Shown: piece after piece, positions 62,157 to 64,000 of the stretch
Position numbering within the stretch: the stretch's first letter is position 1
Layout of the letters: each line of letters starts with the position of its first letter
Origin: Strix aluco
Taxonomy: Eukaryota; Chordata; Aves; Strigiformes; Strigidae
DNA length: 64,000 bases
NCBI RefSeq assembly: GCF_031877795.1
Contig: NC_133948.1
Coordinates: forward strand, 9,966,948 to 10,030,947
Direction of reading: 5' to 3'
Program-made: the position numbers and the translations under genes
Notes under the pieces: model-generated
Told to the model about the DNA's origin: nothing
Seen by the model: only the letters and a program-made list of their open reading frames with translations
Databases searched by the model: none

Positions 62157-64000
62157 CTGTAAGTGAAAAGAGCAGAACAATTAGCAGATTACAACAAAGC
62201 CAGAATAAACTTGTTATTCAACAATTTTAGACAAAGCAAGGTGTTATTTGGAGCAAATGCCTGGCTGCACTGCAGGCCCCTTCTATGAAGCTGCACAAAT
62301 CAAGTTCCATTCGACACAGCAACGAGCAGTTCTGTTCCACTAGTGGCTTCTACTCCATCACACTTCTAACAAAAGAGATTTAAACAGTCCTCCATGAAAC
62401 ACGAGCACTTTCTAATATACCAGGTATACTCTAAGACCTCCACACAGAAAATCACAGCAAAAAGCAGGGGATTAGAGAAAGTGAATTGTCTTTGAAGTTC
62501 CAGTGGTCAGTTCCAATATAGCAAGTGACAAGACATCTTGGAAAACACCTGCCACATCCAATAAACATACAATAGATATTTGCACTTCAGCTTTCAGCAA
62601 AAATCTTGCTGTATCACATCTGGCTTTAAGTGAAATACCAAGTAAGATGCTGTCACCCTACTCAGGGATCCATACCTCCTCATTTGAGCTCAGCAGAACT
62701 ATGCCTTTAGGCAGAGGCCTTTTTGACTAGTGTTCTGATCAAACCTAGTTAGATACTTCCCCACTCTACCAGAATAGTCTTAATGGATGCTACCAAAAAA
62801 ATCACAGATAAAAGCCAAATTCTACACAGAGAACACCCAATTGCATTCTTAATCCTCAGAGTGCCTTTAAGAGACATTACATGCACAGAGAAGGCCAGAC
62901 CTTCCTGCTATGCTGGAAAGCAAGCCTTTTTTAGAGTTTGCCTCAAAATTACAGATTCTAAATATTCATAACACCATCTACTGATCTGTCAAAGGCCATC
63001 AGTTACCACACTATATGCGTCAAGCTAATGAGCAATCCAAACATGAACACTGCACAGTCACTTATGTCATCAGCTATCAGATGACTGACAGAGTAGGTCA
63101 ATAGCACAAACACAGAAATGAGAGCCAATATAAAGAATTTACAGTATCTTGATCCAGCTATTAAAACTAGCATGCAAAACACTTATCACAGTTGTAAACT
63201 GTGTGCAGGGCAGCAGTTAACCACTCTTCTAGCAGTAGGATACTAGTAATACAAATAGAGCAGATAATGAAAGCCACATAAATTAAAGATTGTTTATAGG
63301 AAGCAGTCACTGTGCTTCAAAAGAAGTCTTGAGAAAGTAATCTGTACAGCAGGCCTAGCACAAGAGACAGCCACAGCAAGATTTAAAGGGTTTTGTTTCA
63401 GTTTTTCTTAACCTGAAGCTTATGATTGCAGCAGGAGAAAAGATTCAAGAACTACTGAAGGACTTGCTACAAGAAAATTTCTTAAACAAAGGATTACAAA
63501 CACAGATAAACCACAAACAAGACATGTAGCAGAACATATGCAATCCAAAAAAATAAGCAACAATGAGAACAAGTTGCCATCCAAAGCACATATCTATGCA
63601 TCAGAATGATTGGACTTCTGTTAAGTCACAGAAAAAGAAAACAAATTTGATAAGGAATACATGAATATGTTTGAAATATTAACACAGTTAGCATGAAGAG
63701 TAGAACTATTAATACAGTAATTTAAATATTATATACCTATTGTCCCAAGATAATTTAATTGTAAAGGGAAGAATGATTTCAGTGTTTGGAGAAAAGATCT
63801 TGCTTCTGTAGAACAGCTGGATATTAAGTCATATTTATTAGGTAACAGATTATAGGAGAAAGACAACACAAGAAATAAAGTCCTGGAAGTTAAAAATGAG
63901 GTTTCCCTTTAAATTCCCCAATTGACCTCAATGTTGGAAAGATACAGATCCTATTTAGGTTCACAGAAATGGAAAAGAACCCCCAAGGTTTCAGAATGAA
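62157..64000 (-). other. YPEL1: YPEL1 upstream (5'UTR) intron, partial
   Basis: Sequence upstream of the 62156 acceptor. It is A/T-rich with no CpG island and no promoter-like sequence, so it is read as intron continuing outside the window. Confidence 0.65.

Noticed and set aside
1..64000. CRISPR arrays, operons, tRNA/rRNA genes, endogenous retroviruses
   Set aside because: No spaced direct-repeat array, no cloverleaf or rRNA core sequence, no LTR pair or gag/pol/env-like frame seen on either strand; splicing and base composition are vertebrate.

Overview
This is a window of a vertebrate nuclear genome, most likely from a bird. It holds the 3' half of one conserved gene on the + strand (PPIL2) and almost all of a second conserved gene on the - strand (YPEL1). 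The two genes converge tail to tail, as they do in the human 22q11 PPIL2-YPEL1-MAPK1 neighbourhood. The bird assignment is inferred from three things: few interspersed repeats, recognisable transposon relics of CR1 (LINE) type with no L1 or Alu-like SINE seen, and YPEL1 and PPIL2 exons almost identical to their tetrapod orthologues. The species cannot be named from the sequence.

Layout: 1-20680 is the 3' half of PPIL2. Six coding exons (3718-3835, 6471-6527, 16623-16695, 16858-16920, 17403-17542, 19253-19346) splice in one frame to the last ~180 residues: the second half of the cyclophilin domain plus the charged C-terminal tail ending FGDFSSW. A ~1.3 kb 3'UTR has two candidate poly(A) signals. 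Introns hold simple repeats, one old CR1 fragment, and stretches that look like conserved noncoding sequence. From about 20681 to 43579 is a ~23 kb intergenic interval. Its centre (about 21.2-39 kb) is visibly GC-richer than either gene and carries long C runs, G-quadruplex-type motifs and purine tracts. Its many long open frames can be explained by few stop codons in GC-rich DNA, and I identify no gene there. From 43580 to 62156 is YPEL1 (- strand): 5'UTR and first coding exon (61874-62156), then 50581-50624, 49035-49143, and 47965-48054, followed by a ~4.4 kb 3'UTR. The conceptual protein is 119 residues with the complete C-X2-C-X52-C-X2-C Yippee zinc motif. The long first coding intron is a GC-AG intron. 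The remainder to 64000 is an upstream YPEL1 intron; the promoters of both genes lie outside the window.

PPIL2 is a nuclear U-box/cyclophilin protein and YPEL1 a small zinc-binding protein of nucleus and spindle. They are neighbours by conserved synteny, not an operon or pathway, and I found no new multi-gene system. The items most worth checking are the GC-AG intron of YPEL1, the antisense open frame with a perfect Kozak context in a PPIL2 intron (1372-1752), the inverted AGGTCA/TGACCT pair inside a CNE-like stretch at 13.6-14.1 kb, and an exon-like GC-rich patch at about 58956-59031 inside the YPEL1 intron.
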